Shown one piece after another: positions 16,291 through 26,449 of a DNA stretch of 64,000 nt (position 1 is its first letter; the number at the start of each line of letters is the position of its first letter). The position numbers were made by a program, and so were the translations under genes. Below the pieces are notes generated by a model. The model saw nothing but the letters and a program-made list of their open reading frames with translations. It ran no database searches and was not told where the DNA came from. The DNA comes from Cristatella mucedo. Lineage: Eukaryota > Bryozoa > Phylactolaemata > Cristatellidae. The DNA is taken from the NCBI GenBank assembly GCA_009760855.2, contig WPIO01000043.1, positions 930,001-994,000 of the forward strand, given 5' to 3'.

Positions 16291-16384
16291 ATCTGGCGGC
16301 TGCTCCTCTACCACCGTTTGGCAGCCTGAATAAGGACACTGGTACGAGACTTAGGCAAGCATCTGCTCGCAAAGAGAGGCTCAT

Positions 16385-16524
16385 CAGTAGCAGAGAGAGG
16401 AGAGAGAGACAGACAGGCGTATAGACAGAGAGACAGACAATCAGAGAGACAGACAGATGATTAAGCAGACAGAGAGTAAGGGGGAGAGAATGAGTGATAG
16501 AGAAAGTGAGAGAGATAAGATAGC
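16385..16524. repeat. Degenerate GA/CT-rich intron
   Basis: GAGAGACAGACAG-type degenerate repeat between D' and E' of the inverted copy, the counterpart of the pure (CT)n at 9935-10136. Confidence 0.8.
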
Positions 16525-18074
16525 CCTGTGAGGCGTTGCAAGTCCCACCCCATCTCTAGCATTTACGGCATGTCGGCATGAGCTGCTCAATGGCAGAAGC
16601 AACAAGGCTTGAGGTGGCACTTCTGACCGGTGTGGAAAAACCTTTACGGCACATGCTGGTACTGGCATGAGTCGCCCTTTCGGATGCAGCCCTGCTGGAA
16701 AAATTTGCACACATTGAGCTTCCTCGGCAGCACAAAGTTGTCGCTAAACCTGCACTTCTTGCCCAACAAGCAACGACCAGCGATCTTAGATCTAGCACTG
16801 ATTACTCCCGAGTGATCAAGCCCGAATAAATGTCCACACTGAGAGAGAAATGCACAGAGAGACAGACAGACAGAGAGGGGAGAGAGAGAGAGGCCCCAGA
16901 AGATGCAGATAGAAGCAAGATAAATAGAGTAGAATGAGAGAGACAGAGACTGAGAGAGATGAGTGAGAAGGAGAGAGACTGGCACAAGAGGGTAGGAAAA
17001 ACAATTTACGTGAGTCAACTTGACAATATTGAGAAGAAAACGTCCGTCCAGACTCTGGCTTGTTAATCGTGGATGCAAGCCATTGCGGATTAAATTCATA
17101 TGTTGCAAGCCTGACTAGATGTCCGGGCAGAACAAATTAAGTCAACAGCATCGGCTATTTTCACTTGCCCTTCCCACGGCCTGTTTGGGGTGAAAGCCAG
17201 TGGTTCCATGGCGGCCACCAATGCAGTTGCTCACCTGCTGAGCCTCATTGCCACTGCTCTTGCGGGAGCTCACTGCACGTCTAGCTGCCAGGCAGCACAG
17301 CCAAGAAGCCGGGGCAAGGGAATAGGGTCATAAGGAGGTGATCGTGGTCTAAGCTGCTGCAACAGCAGGACCGCATGCATGCAGACAGCTGTCGAGTAAT
17401 GGCACGAGGTGGCAGCAGCCACTGCAGCACCACTGGCTTTGGCCCCATCGGCTCCGGCAAGGAGCAGGCAGCTAAGATTTCTAACCTTGTGCGCTTTCTT
17501 ATCGTGATCGCCACTACCTTGGTCTGCGCTTCTGCTGGGACCCTTGCCGGCCCCCAAACCGGATGCTACAAATAGAAACCGTGATGGTAGAAGCATCAAC
17601 TAGCTAGCAGACTAGTTGCTGTGTTGCCGCATATGCATGCATACAAGTATCCATCAACGGAGCACCTAAGCCGTATCCTTAACCGACCAGGTGCTAGCTC
17701 AGATGGCAGATCGTCCCCTTTTATCTTGCCATCTTCGAGCTCATTGTCTCAGCATTAGCAGGGGCAGCTTGTAGCAGTTTTTTATTCGATGTCTCCTGGT
17801 TCATTGCTGTCGTCGGTTGCCACTTCTGCCTTGCTGAAATTTGAAGACAGGTGCAAATCATACAGAGGCCAGGAATGACACGTTTCGCCCAGATAATGGC
17901 CAACGACATCTAGTTGCACGGACAGTCAACCGGTGCCATCGCTGCAGTAGCTGCATGTGTAACCATGGTGAGAAGGCGCCTCGTTGGCAGCTGCTGAGGT
18001 ACCACGTGGTGACCTCCTCAGAACTAACGCCTAAGCCACACTGCTGTCGCTACTGGTGAATGGTCGAATGAAAT

Positions 18075-19063
18075 AGCGACAAAACAAAGGACGAATCACA
18101 ATTACCCACTAAATGCCATGGTATTTAGATGCGTTTTCAATTTCTCTATAAGTTTAATGAAGCCAGGAGATGCCTTGACCCAATTGGACAATGAATTCCA
18201 GGCTGAGGGGACATAGGCACGGTCTCAAAAATATTTGAGGTTTGTACGAGGTACAAGGACACAGTTTGAATCAAAAAAATAAACAGTACAATCCTCAGTT
18301 TGATGTGGTGAGTTGATATGGTAGGTAAGCTGGAGTCAAAGAACAAAGAAACCTGAAAGTGAGCGACAAGACCTTGAAATCAATCCGCTGCTTGACTGGT
18401 AGCTGGTGCAGATCGGCGACAAGTAGTGTGATGTGGCAACTGCGAAGCTCACGACAAACAAACTTTGCTGCAAATTTTTGAACCAGCTGTAAGCACCTGA
18501 TGGCACATGCCAGTAGGCCAGCAAGCAGTGAGTTACAGAAGTCAATACGAGAGATCTAAAATGCGTGGACTAACTATTTTGTAGTATCCTTACCTAAACA
18601 AGGCCGAATTTTAGCAGTGTTATGTAGCTGATAGTTGATGAACTTGATTGTGGAGCTGATGTGCCCGTCTCAAGAAAGGTTACTTTGAAGCATGACAGCT
18701 AGATTTCGTGCAGAGCCAACAACAAATATACTGACTGAGCCGATTTTGAGCATTAGCCTATCCAATTTCTTAATCACACTTTGTTAACTGATAACTAGTA
18801 AGTTAGTTTTATCATAATTCAATTGAAAAATTAGCTGTCATGCATGTGCAGACGCTATTTTAAACACGCAGAAACAAAGTTGCAAGAATTCGAAGCACTC
18901 GAGGGCTGGGAGAGACCAAAGCGAAGGTACAATTGAGTGTAACTTTCAAAGAATAGAAAGCCTAGATTGTGCTTGCCAGCTACGTTGGCAGAAGGGGGAG
19001 TATAAACCGTTATAAGAACCAGACCTAGCAGGGAGACTGAGGTATCACATTATTCACAAGTAC
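18075..19063 (-). mobile_element. LINE family A fragment, split by LTR element
   Basis: Decayed family A sequence from its 3' end (AGGACGAATCACAATTACCC) up to the PQGS region of the reverse transcriptase. It continues on the far side of the LTR element at 21277-21340 (CACATCAACATTCTCGAGTC). Stops and indels are frequent. Confidence 0.75.
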
Positions 19064-19417
19064 TGTAGTTCTATTGTATGCAAGCTCCTACGATAAGCTG
19101 CTGGTGAACGGCTGTGAGAAGCATCGCAGAGAGGGGCCGGTGCACAGCTGCGGTCCGCCTGTGATGTGGCCCGGACACAGGCCGGTAACCGCTGGTGGCC
19201 AGATCGCGAATTCACTATCAGGGTCAACCGGTGCACAGTTGTGGACCTCGGTGAATCATTGGGGTCAACGAGAGGACCGGAGCAGTGTAGGAGAGGGAAG
19301 TCGAGCGGCAGAGAGAGGGCGAGTGAAGTCGTGCTCCCTCTGCTCTGTGAGTAGCAGAATAAATTATTGGTGTTGGTTCTGTACCAGCGTTATGTGTGCT
19401 GGGCAAATCAAAGCACA
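19064..19417 (+). repeat. 5' LTR
   Basis: 354 bp, TG...CA bounded, with a possible polyadenylation signal AATAAA near 19360. It pairs with 20918-21271. Confidence 0.85.
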
Positions 19418-19495
19418 AGCTACTTCTGGGGATGGAGCCGACGACACCCTTGGAGCTGTCTTGTGCAGCGTTCCAAAGCTTTGATGGCTTCAGGG

Positions 19496-19840
19496 ACTTC
19501 GTTGGATGGCTAATTAATTTCGAGAGGGCGATCGAGAAAAGTCGCTACTAACAAAGTGAGTGGCACTTGTTTTTACTCCTTGCGATGCAAGGCGGAGCCT
19601 TCACGTTTGCCTTGAGGCTCCCGCAGGCAGTTCAAGATGACTACGCCAAGCTGGGCGAGGCCCTAGTGAGGACATTAACCTCGCGGGTTGGTAGAGCCCG
19701 ACTGCTGCACGCTGATCAGGTAAAGGCTGGTTGGACTAAGAAGGCCAACACGAGCAACCGCAACCTGCCGCAGCGATCATCGACGGTGTGCGGGGCGATA
19801 GAGGTTTGTCAGGCTGCCACGCATAGCGGCAGGCAACGGC
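19496..19840 (+). pseudogene. gag-like segment of the LTR element
   Basis: Read across a frame break near 19550, this encodes RDFVGWLINFERAIEKSR and then LFLLLAMQGGAFTFALRLPQ and QDDYAKLGEALVRTL. A 'W---FE-' motif followed by a helical segment and a 'DY--L--AL---' motif is the usual pattern of Ty3/gypsy-type capsid domains. The frame break and the nested LINE downstream show that it is inactive. Confidence 0.5.
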
Positions 19841-19942
19841 TCTAAAAATGGTGACGGTTAGTGAGGCTGAGATGGTGTTCCGCGAAGCGACGGCGTTGTG
19901 TGAGGCAATGGTCAGCGGTGTGGCCGAGGCGATTGACAGTGA

Positions 19943-20159
19943 CCTGAACTGCTACTTTTATGCTACTCACTACCTCAACTGCTCTCCTGACTCTGCTATA
20001 CCTCCCACTTTCTCTTTGTTGCGTGAGACGAAGTCTGTTGGCTACCGAATGCGTACCGAAAGCCGCTTAGGCTGTGAGTGCGCTATACAAAACTCTCCTG
20101 CGTAACACCCACATGGTCTTTATGACTTTGTGGAGTTACTGACGGAGATACATACATAC
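19943..20159 (+). mobile_element. LINE family B 3' end nested in LTR element
   Basis: Short 5'-truncated insertion holding the last part of the family B frame (NCYFYATHYLNC to IQNSPA) and the 3' untranslated region ending in ATACATACATACA. ACAGTGA occurs at both flanks (19934-19940 and about 20157-20163), consistent with a 7-bp target duplication. It interrupts the reading frame of the LTR element. Confidence 0.8.
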
Positions 20160-20195
20160 AGTGAGACGGCGCACGGAGAGGCGTTGGCCACAGAG

Positions 20196-20350
20196 GCGGC
20201 GGCGTCGGTGAGAGAGGCGGCGGCGGCGTCGGCGAGAGAGGTGGCGGCGTCGGCGAGAGAGGCAGCAGCGTTGGCGAGAGAGGCGGTGGCGTCAACGACA
20301 GATGCAGCGGCGTCCGCGACAGAGGCGGTGGCGTCCGCGACAGAGGCAGT
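20196..20350 (+). repeat. 21-bp tandem repeat coding for alanine heptads
   Basis: About seven imperfect 21-bp units of the GCGGCGGCGTCGGCGAGAGAG type. The unit encodes heptapeptides such as AAASARE or AVASATE, a pattern expected to form a long helix or coiled coil. It continues in frame from the gag-like region once the nested LINE is disregarded. Confidence 0.7.
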
Positions 20351-20917
20351 GGCCTACGATGCTGCTCAAGCCATGAAGGTGACGTTGGCCTGCTGTCATC
20401 CGGTGGGCTGTGACGTGGTGCAGTCAAGAGTGTGTGTGCAGACCGAAGAGTGTGCATAGGCCGGAGAGTCTGTGTAGCACGGGAGTCGGCTCAGGATGGA
20501 GAGACTGAGCAGGCCGCAAAGACTGTGCAGGTTAGAGAGGCTTCGCAGGACGGAGAAGCTGTGCAGGCCAGCAAAGCAGCTGCGAATGTCGGAGACGCCC
20601 TGGCAAAACTGGCAGAAGCGGATGGAGCAACGGCGGCTGAGGTCCACAAAGCGGTGGCTATGGCCGTCAGCTCGGCGGTGATGGCCCGTGGCTCACGTTA
20701 CCGGCTGGTCGCAAAAGGCCGTGCACCAGTTCGCCTCCTGTGAGCAGCCGTATGGTAGCCAGCCTGCCTGTGGGGTCAGCTATTGATGTTAGCTGTTAGG
20801 CCGCGGATGTGTAGTGTCTAGTTTGTATCATTGTAGATAGGCTCGCTTTTGCTGCCCTGTACATTGCAGCTACTTGTGTCGCTGCTGGGAACTTATGGGC
20901 TTAAGAGCAAGGGGGCG

Positions 20918-21271
20918 TGTAGTTCGATTGTATGCAGGTTCCTATGATAAGCTGCTGGCGAACAGCTGTTAGGAGCATCACCGAGAGGGGCCGGTGCACA
21001 GCTGTGGTCCGCAGGTGATGTGGCCTGGACACAGGCCGGTAACCGGCTTGTGACCAGATGGCGGATTCACCATCAGGGTCGGCCGGTGCATGGTTGTGGT
21101 CCTCGTTGAATCATCGTGATAAACCAGGGGACTGGAGCCAAGTAGGAGAAGGGAGTCGAGCTGGAGAGAGGGGCGAGTGAAGCCGTGCTTCCTCTGCTCT
21201 GTGAGTAGTATAATAAATTGTTGGTGTTGATTCTGTGCCAGTATTCTGTGTGCTGGGTGAATCAAAGCACA
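20918..21271 (+). repeat. 3' LTR
   Basis: 354 bp, the same length as the 5' LTR, preceded by the polypurine tract and followed by AGTAC. Confidence 0.85.
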
Positions 21272-21413
21272 AGTACCTCGGATTATTGTTGTTAATTCAC
21301 ATCAACATTCTCGAGTCTCCCACTGTAGCTCTGCATCAGAAGCTGGCGCACGCCCCAATTCCCTGTAGCTTCACTCCGCGGGAAACAGCTCAAAGAACAT
21401 TTATGTATGTCTC

Positions 21414-21540
21414 TCGGTCTGTAGCTCCATGAAGCCACAAAGACTATGTGGGTGTCACGTAGGAGAGTTTGTATAGTGCGCTCACAGTCTCAGCGGATTT
21501 CGGAACGCATTCGGTAGCCAAAGCATTTCATCTCATTTTC
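21414..21540 (-). mobile_element. LINE family B 3' end
   Basis: 3' untranslated region plus the last codons of family B on the - strand, followed at 21553-21615 by a short family A 3' end with its stem-loop (CCCTTGGAGAACTTTTCC, AGCGCTTTAAAATTGC). Confidence 0.6.
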
Positions 21541-21619
21541 AAAATAACAAGAACAATCGTGAAAAAGCACCCTTGGAGAACTTTTCCTCTTCCTTAGCGC
21601 TTTAAAATTGCTGCAGATG

Positions 21620-21837
21620 CGCCGCTATTGCGTTTATGAGCCCATACATTATTTTGTTTTTCGAGTGTTAAGATTTTCCTCACCCAAAAAATCTGTAGTG
21701 TTAACCCGTTATTGGTTGCCAGAGATTTTAAAAACTGGGAAGAGATCGAGGCAGAGCTAGAGGCTAGCGTAAAGGCTTTCAAATCTGGCCACAGACGCAA
21801 ACGAACCAAACCAAGAGACGAACGTAATGCAACGTTA
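21620..21837 (+). other. Possible exon-like open stretch
   Basis: After an AG at about 21690, the + strand reads a highly charged segment containing DFKNWEEIEAELEASVKAF and then a basic run (HRRKRTKPRDERN). It is flanked on both sides by LINE pieces. The charge pattern looks like protein, but the - strand is open too, and no splice partner was found. Confidence 0.15.
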
Positions 21838-22325
21838 CGTATCTCCCTCCGTAAACATACAAAGTCATAAAGAGCATAATAAGCAATAAACACAATAAAC
21901 AATAAACATCATTTACGCAGGAGAGTTGTGTATAGCCCACTCACAGCCTGAGCGGCTTTTGGTACCCATTCGGTAGCCAACAGACTTCGTCTCAAGCAAC
22001 AAAAAGAAAGTGGGAAGCATTGCAGAGTCCGGTTAGCAGTTGAGGTAGTGAGTAGCATGAAAGTAGCACCTCGGGCCACCGGAAAAGGATGAGCCATAGT
22101 CGGCAGCAGGAGAGTAGTTATCGTTCCGTAAGAATTGTGGTAGCGAGTTCCACAGTCGAAGACCTGCAGAGCTAAAGATTATGTCGCCAACGGTCTTCGA
22201 GTGGGGGAATGGAACAACTAATTTATTGTCCATACAGGACCTGAGGGTGCGAAAAGGCTTAAACTGGTGCAGCAGTTCAGCTAGGAACGAAGGAGCCAAG
22301 CCGCGGTGGGCCTTGTGGGTCAGCG
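21838..22325 (-). mobile_element. LINE family B 3' fragment
   Basis: Encodes the C-terminal block (HQFKPFRTLRSCMDNKLV, GLRLWNSLPQFLRND) on the - strand and the family B 3' untranslated region. 5'-truncated. Confidence 0.75.
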
Positions 22326-22527
22326 AATCAGGGGGGTTGGCACTGCTCTCACATTTTTTCACTAAGTCGCGCTATCAAACGGTCAAGAGCTCACGCAATG
22401 CCCACTGCGAGAACTCGTCCGAATAATTTCATTAATGTCAAATCGATAGTGCGAACTCGCACGCGCGCGCTTAGACAAGCAAGCAGCGCTGGCGAGCACC
22501 GGACCTGCCGGACCAGACCTCATCAAG

Positions 22528-22868
22528 CAGTTTCATTTCTGCTCTTAAAAACCATTAGCGAAAGAAGCTTTAGCTCTGACGGTCCTAGACTGTGGAGCTC
22601 GCTTCCACAATTCTTGCGCAACGACACCTGCTCTCCTGCTGCCGGCATTGGCTCATTCTTATCAGCGGTCCTGAGCTGCTACTTCCATTCTTCTCACTAT
22701 CTCAACTGTTATTGTGACTCTGCTCTGCTTCTCACTTTATCTTTGTTGCGTGAGATGGAGCCTGTCGGCTACCAAATGCGTATTGAATGCCGCTTAGGCT
22801 GAGTGTGAGTGACCTATACAAAAATCTCTTGCGTAACATCCACATAATCATTATGGCTTCGTAGAGTT
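22528..22868 (+). mobile_element. LINE family B 3' fragment
   Basis: Starts at the LLLKTISERSFSSDGPRLW segment and runs to the family B 3' untranslated region (CTCTTGCGTAACATCCACAT). Oppositely oriented to the copy at 21838-22325. Confidence 0.75.
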
Positions 22869-24660
22869 CGTCCTGACACTATCAATGCTGTCCGAGGGCG
22901 TAACTTCGAGGGTTACGGTGTTAGTAGAAAAAGACGTAAATAACTTCACGAAAGTCGTCCGCATGTCGACTTTTTAGGGGCTTAAACAAAATTTGAGTGC
23001 ACGTTAACCACTACAGCCTGCAGCTGTCAATCAACCTTGCTGGCGCCTCCTTACAAGCCGCGGTAAAGACATACACATTCGGCTTCTCACACTACCGTAG
23101 AGCCAGGTACAAAATTGCCGGATTAATTTCATTGTCTACTGATATGCCCCTGAAAGTCGCCGCATCTACAGACCGTAAGGCTAAGCAAACGAGCAAAGGC
23201 GCAGACGCAAGTAGCGAACGTACAAATGCAACTGCTCAGTTGACGGATGTCCAAGTATATATACCGTTTCCCACCTCGACACTGGTCAGTTTTCATGGCG
23301 TATACAATTTTTCGCAGTTATGTGTCTTTCCGGCAATAAAACAATCATACAAATTTACTAAATAACAGTAATAATCAAGTACGTGCATTTGGCGTTTAGC
23401 AAATCAATTAATCACTAAACCAAATTGTTTTACCCGACTCTTTTTGAAATAATTCATACGGAATTTCCAGTCATCGGTATTGATGGCGTAATCAAGAAAT
23501 TGTGTGCAGCATGAGTGCTTTGGTTTGTTTCATCATTTTTAATTGTCAGTCACAATGCATGCTACCTACTTTGAAGTTTGTGGCTGATTTAGTAATTCGT
23601 GTATAGCGACGGTACTCGAAATGTATTACATCCACCCACCGCTGGGAGTGTCTGGGAACTCACTGCCGGTACTATTGACTTAACATATTTTAATCGGTCA
23701 ATAGTGACACACAAAGTTCTCAAACAGCTGTCAGCAGTAGTTGCAACGTCGGCATACGTGAAGTGAATGACCTGAAAACCTGTAGTGCTCGCGGAAATAG
23801 AACCTCACGACGGCTTCCGTACTGCGTGGCGGCCGAAATCGGTGCTTATAACTTTATTCTACATTGGTATGTCGCAAGATTTGTGACCGCAGCAACACAT
23901 GATCTGACCTTGCGACATTTAAACCCATTCTGACGACGGAACGTGTCGGACGCCCGTGCTGAGCTCCTCCGTAGTGAAGTGCACGTCTCTTTCAGTGACA
24001 GCCCGATCAAGACAGTGGCCGCCGCTAACCGAATGCTGCTCAGTGATTCATAGGGCGTGCGCCCAGCAGCCAAAGCCAAAGTTGCGCACACTCACACGTA
24101 CTTATCGCAAATAGCTCTGGCTCTGGCATTTGTCAGCCTAATCCCGGGGCACGGCTGGCACTTTAAATTAATCCGCTACAATCCAAAACGCGCTATATCA
24201 ATGTATTATCGTTATTATTGCTATTAAAAAGCACTCTCTCCTGTTGCGACGGACAAGAGCGCCAGAGAGGGCCTTTGCCGTAGGAGCCTATGGGTATTCG
24301 TGCGCTGAAGCGAACGACTTAAGACGTCAGGAGATAGGAAATAAGTGTCACTCGGTGTCTTGAAGCCAGGGCAAATGCCTTAATATCAACAGCCTGCTTT
24401 ACCAAAATAGCTGATTCCTTTGTTGTAGAGGTAAGCCAGGTGGCCTCACTGCCGGCTAAAGTAAAGAAATGTTGGCAGGTTGGCAGCATTAGACACAACA
24501 CTCTAGAGGATATAAAACGTGGCTCTGAGATGCAATTGGGGCGATTTGAGACACTTGAAGATTTGAAAAAAGTAAAATAAGTATCAAGTCGAGAATCAGC
24601 TGGTAAGGTATTGTACGGCAAGCTTTTCTTGCTCAAATCGTTTAGCTCTGCCTCCAACCA
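22869..24660. other. No gene recognised
   Basis: Open frames at 22997-23365 (+) and 24319-24657 (-) have no recognisable domain. In the latter, the opposite strand is also open, so I cannot say which, if either, codes. Confidence 0.3.
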
Positions 24661-24661
24661 G

Positions 24662-24912
24662 CCTCAAATCATTTGGAGGCTGTACATTGCAGTTCGTATG
24701 CTCCCAAATTCAGAAACTCACTGCCGACCAAATACGAGCTATTTTATGGCTTGACGACATTGAAAACGAAGCTAAGAATGCGCGTGTTCCTCGCATCACT
24801 TATAGGGCCTTGAGATTCGTCCTCAGTAAGCTAATGCCTGCGAAAACTGTACTTGCTGCAAGTAACCATATTTTACATGTTTGCACAGTGCATGTCACCT
24901 CTAACCAAGGTC
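24662..24912 (+). mobile_element. LINE family A 3' fragment
   Basis: Resembles the family A segment from TTCGTATGCTCCCAAA through the 3' untranslated repeats (GTTTGCACAGTGCATGTCACC). Heavily diverged. Confidence 0.5.
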
Positions 24913-24914
24913 CT

Positions 24915-25628
24915 ACAGGACCTGGGGGCACAAGGATGCTAAAGCTGGTACAGCAGTTCAGCTAGATATGGAGGAGCCAAGCCGTGGAGGGTTTTGTGGG
25001 TCACTGTAAGAATATAAAATTCATTGGAATAGCGCTAGGAGGACCTAATCTGTATTCAGGCGCTTCAAATATGCCACAGGGCTTGAGCTCACGACCTCGG
25101 CCAGACCTTGGTCGGGGAGAGCGCCTTAACTACTGGCCCTAACCAGCTCAGCGTGAGAACTTCGCTTTGTATCCGTTAATCGACCGGCAGCTACCCCAAC
25201 TCTTTCAGCAAAGGCACGCCTGATTCAACCTCGCAAACTTGAAAACTGGCCTTGCAGCCATATTCAGAGCCTGCTGCAGTAGCCTAGTTGTAGTAGCCCA
25301 GTTGCCTTTTTTGGTAGCCCAGTCAAAAGTGAATTGCCATAATAAAGTCGAGACTGGAGTAATTAGCCAGTTAAATGTTTTCCAAGCACTATAGAAAACA
25401 GCTCCTAATCATAAATAAGGATCGGGCGTGATGGCTAGTTGTAGACGCAGTCTTCTGAATAAAGCTCTTACAATTTAGGCAGCTGCCGCAAACTAAACCT
25501 AAACTTTGAGCATGAAATGGTGGTCGGATGGCAGCATGACCAATTAGAAGAGCAAAGTCTTTTAATCAAGCCACACGCATAGGGTGTCCTATGAGCAGCA
25601 GTTCGGTTTCGTCGTCATTTAGTTTCAA
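24915..25628 (-). mobile_element. LINE family B fragment with SINE inserted
   Basis: Diverged family B sequence on the - strand, interrupted by a tRNA-derived SINE at about 25022-25150. It resumes at AGCGTGAGAACTTCGCTTTG and ends at TCGTCATTTAGTTTC, next to a family A tail. Confidence 0.7.
25022..25150 (-). mobile_element. tRNA-derived SINE, type 1
   Basis: Read on the - strand: a tRNA-like head with an A-box-like segment and a B-box-like GAGCTCAAGCCC, then a tail of the AAGCGCCTGAATACAGATTA type. The tail matches the 3' stem-loop of LINE family A. Copies are at 50590-50710 and 55930-56100. Confidence 0.65.
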
Positions 25629-25660
<32 letters not shown>

Positions 25661-26228
25661 CACTTGATAAAGCGCCCTCAGAGAACTCAATCTCGTTCTA
25701 GGCGCTTTGCATATACTGCAAAGGGAAATGCAATTGAATGGTGAGTAATATCATGCTTGATAAACAAACAAAATGACTAACATGGTTGGGGGGTGACATG
25801 CACAGGGTCAGCATGCAAATGTTGTTAGTAGCAGCATGCACACTGTCAGCTCGCATAAGCTCTTGAAGGACAAATCACAGGGACCCACTAAATGCTGTCC
25901 TAAATAGGTGTGTTTTTAAGTTCTTTTTAAATTTGGTAAAGTCAGGGTATGTTCTGACGCAAGTCGGGAGGAAGATCCACGCTTTGGGAGCATTCGAAAT
26001 AAATGCACGGTCTCCAGAGAATTTGAGGTTTGTACGAGGTATTTGTAGACTGTTGGATTCCGAAAAGCAGGTAGTACGATGCTTGGCCTGGTGGGAGAGT
26101 ATATCTGAGAGATAGGCTGGAGCCAAAGAATGAAGTGACCTAAAAGTGAGCGACAAAACCTTGAAGTAAATTCGTTGCTTGACTGGAAGCCAGTGCAGGT
26201 CGGCGAGAAGTGGCGTAATGTGGCAACT
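25629..26228 (-). mobile_element. LINE family A 3' fragment
   Basis: Begins at an (ATA)n tail (25630-25661) and includes the 3' stem-loop, the 3' untranslated repeats and the C-terminal coding block (ITPLLADLHWLPVKQRI, PAYLSDIL, FRTAFSGSL) on the - strand. Confidence 0.8.
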
Positions 26229-26449
26229 GGAAAGCAATGCCGTTCATTCACTGGTGCGGCCAGATTGCCTTTCACACTACGGAGTGCTGGCCAGTACCGG
26301 CCTGCACGGTGTGTGCTGTGATGCCTACACTCGATCCGACGGATTCATTCAACATCTGTATGTTCTTTTTTATTGACTAGCCTCACGTTTGCCTTTTTCC
26401 GATTTCTGTTTGTCATTTGATTGATCTGTCTCGTTACTTAACCTGTCCC

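Larger units (their letters stand above)
14096..17833 (-). pseudogene. Inverted, degraded copy of CCCH gene head
   Basis: Exon equivalents on the - strand are A' 17833-17688, B' 17565-17486, D' 16763-16525, and E' 16362-16291 plus 14120-14096. The homology includes introns, so this is a DNA-level duplication and not a processed copy. Lesions: stop codons and changed acidic residues in A' (GKIKGDD for GEIEEDD); exon C absent; the D' acceptor TAG changed to TTG; two stops in D' around finger 3; the D' donor GT changed to GC; about 14 extra bases and a stop in E'; and a LINE inserted in E'. B' alone looks intact and keeps a GT donor. Homology also reaches upstream to about 18015. Confidence 0.7.
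19064..21271 (+). mobile_element. Non-autonomous LTR retrotransposon (gag only)
   Basis: Two direct repeats of 354 bp each, 19064-19417 and 20918-21271, begin TGTAGTT and end GCACA. Both carry an AATAAA-type signal (AGAATAAATT / ATAATAAATT). The 5-bp target duplication AGTAC is at 19059-19063 and 21272-21276. A polypurine tract (TTAAGAGCAAGGGGGCG) abuts the 3' LTR. The 1.5-kb interior holds a gag-like segment and an alanine-rich heptad repeat but no protease, reverse transcriptase or integrase, so it could move only with help from another element. The LTRs differ at many positions, so the insertion is old. I could not identify the primer-binding site. A family B LINE is nested inside. Confidence 0.85.

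Noticed and set aside
19074-19484. 136-codon ORF across the 5' LTR
   Set aside because: It lies mainly in LTR sequence that repeats at 20918-21271; not a separate gene.
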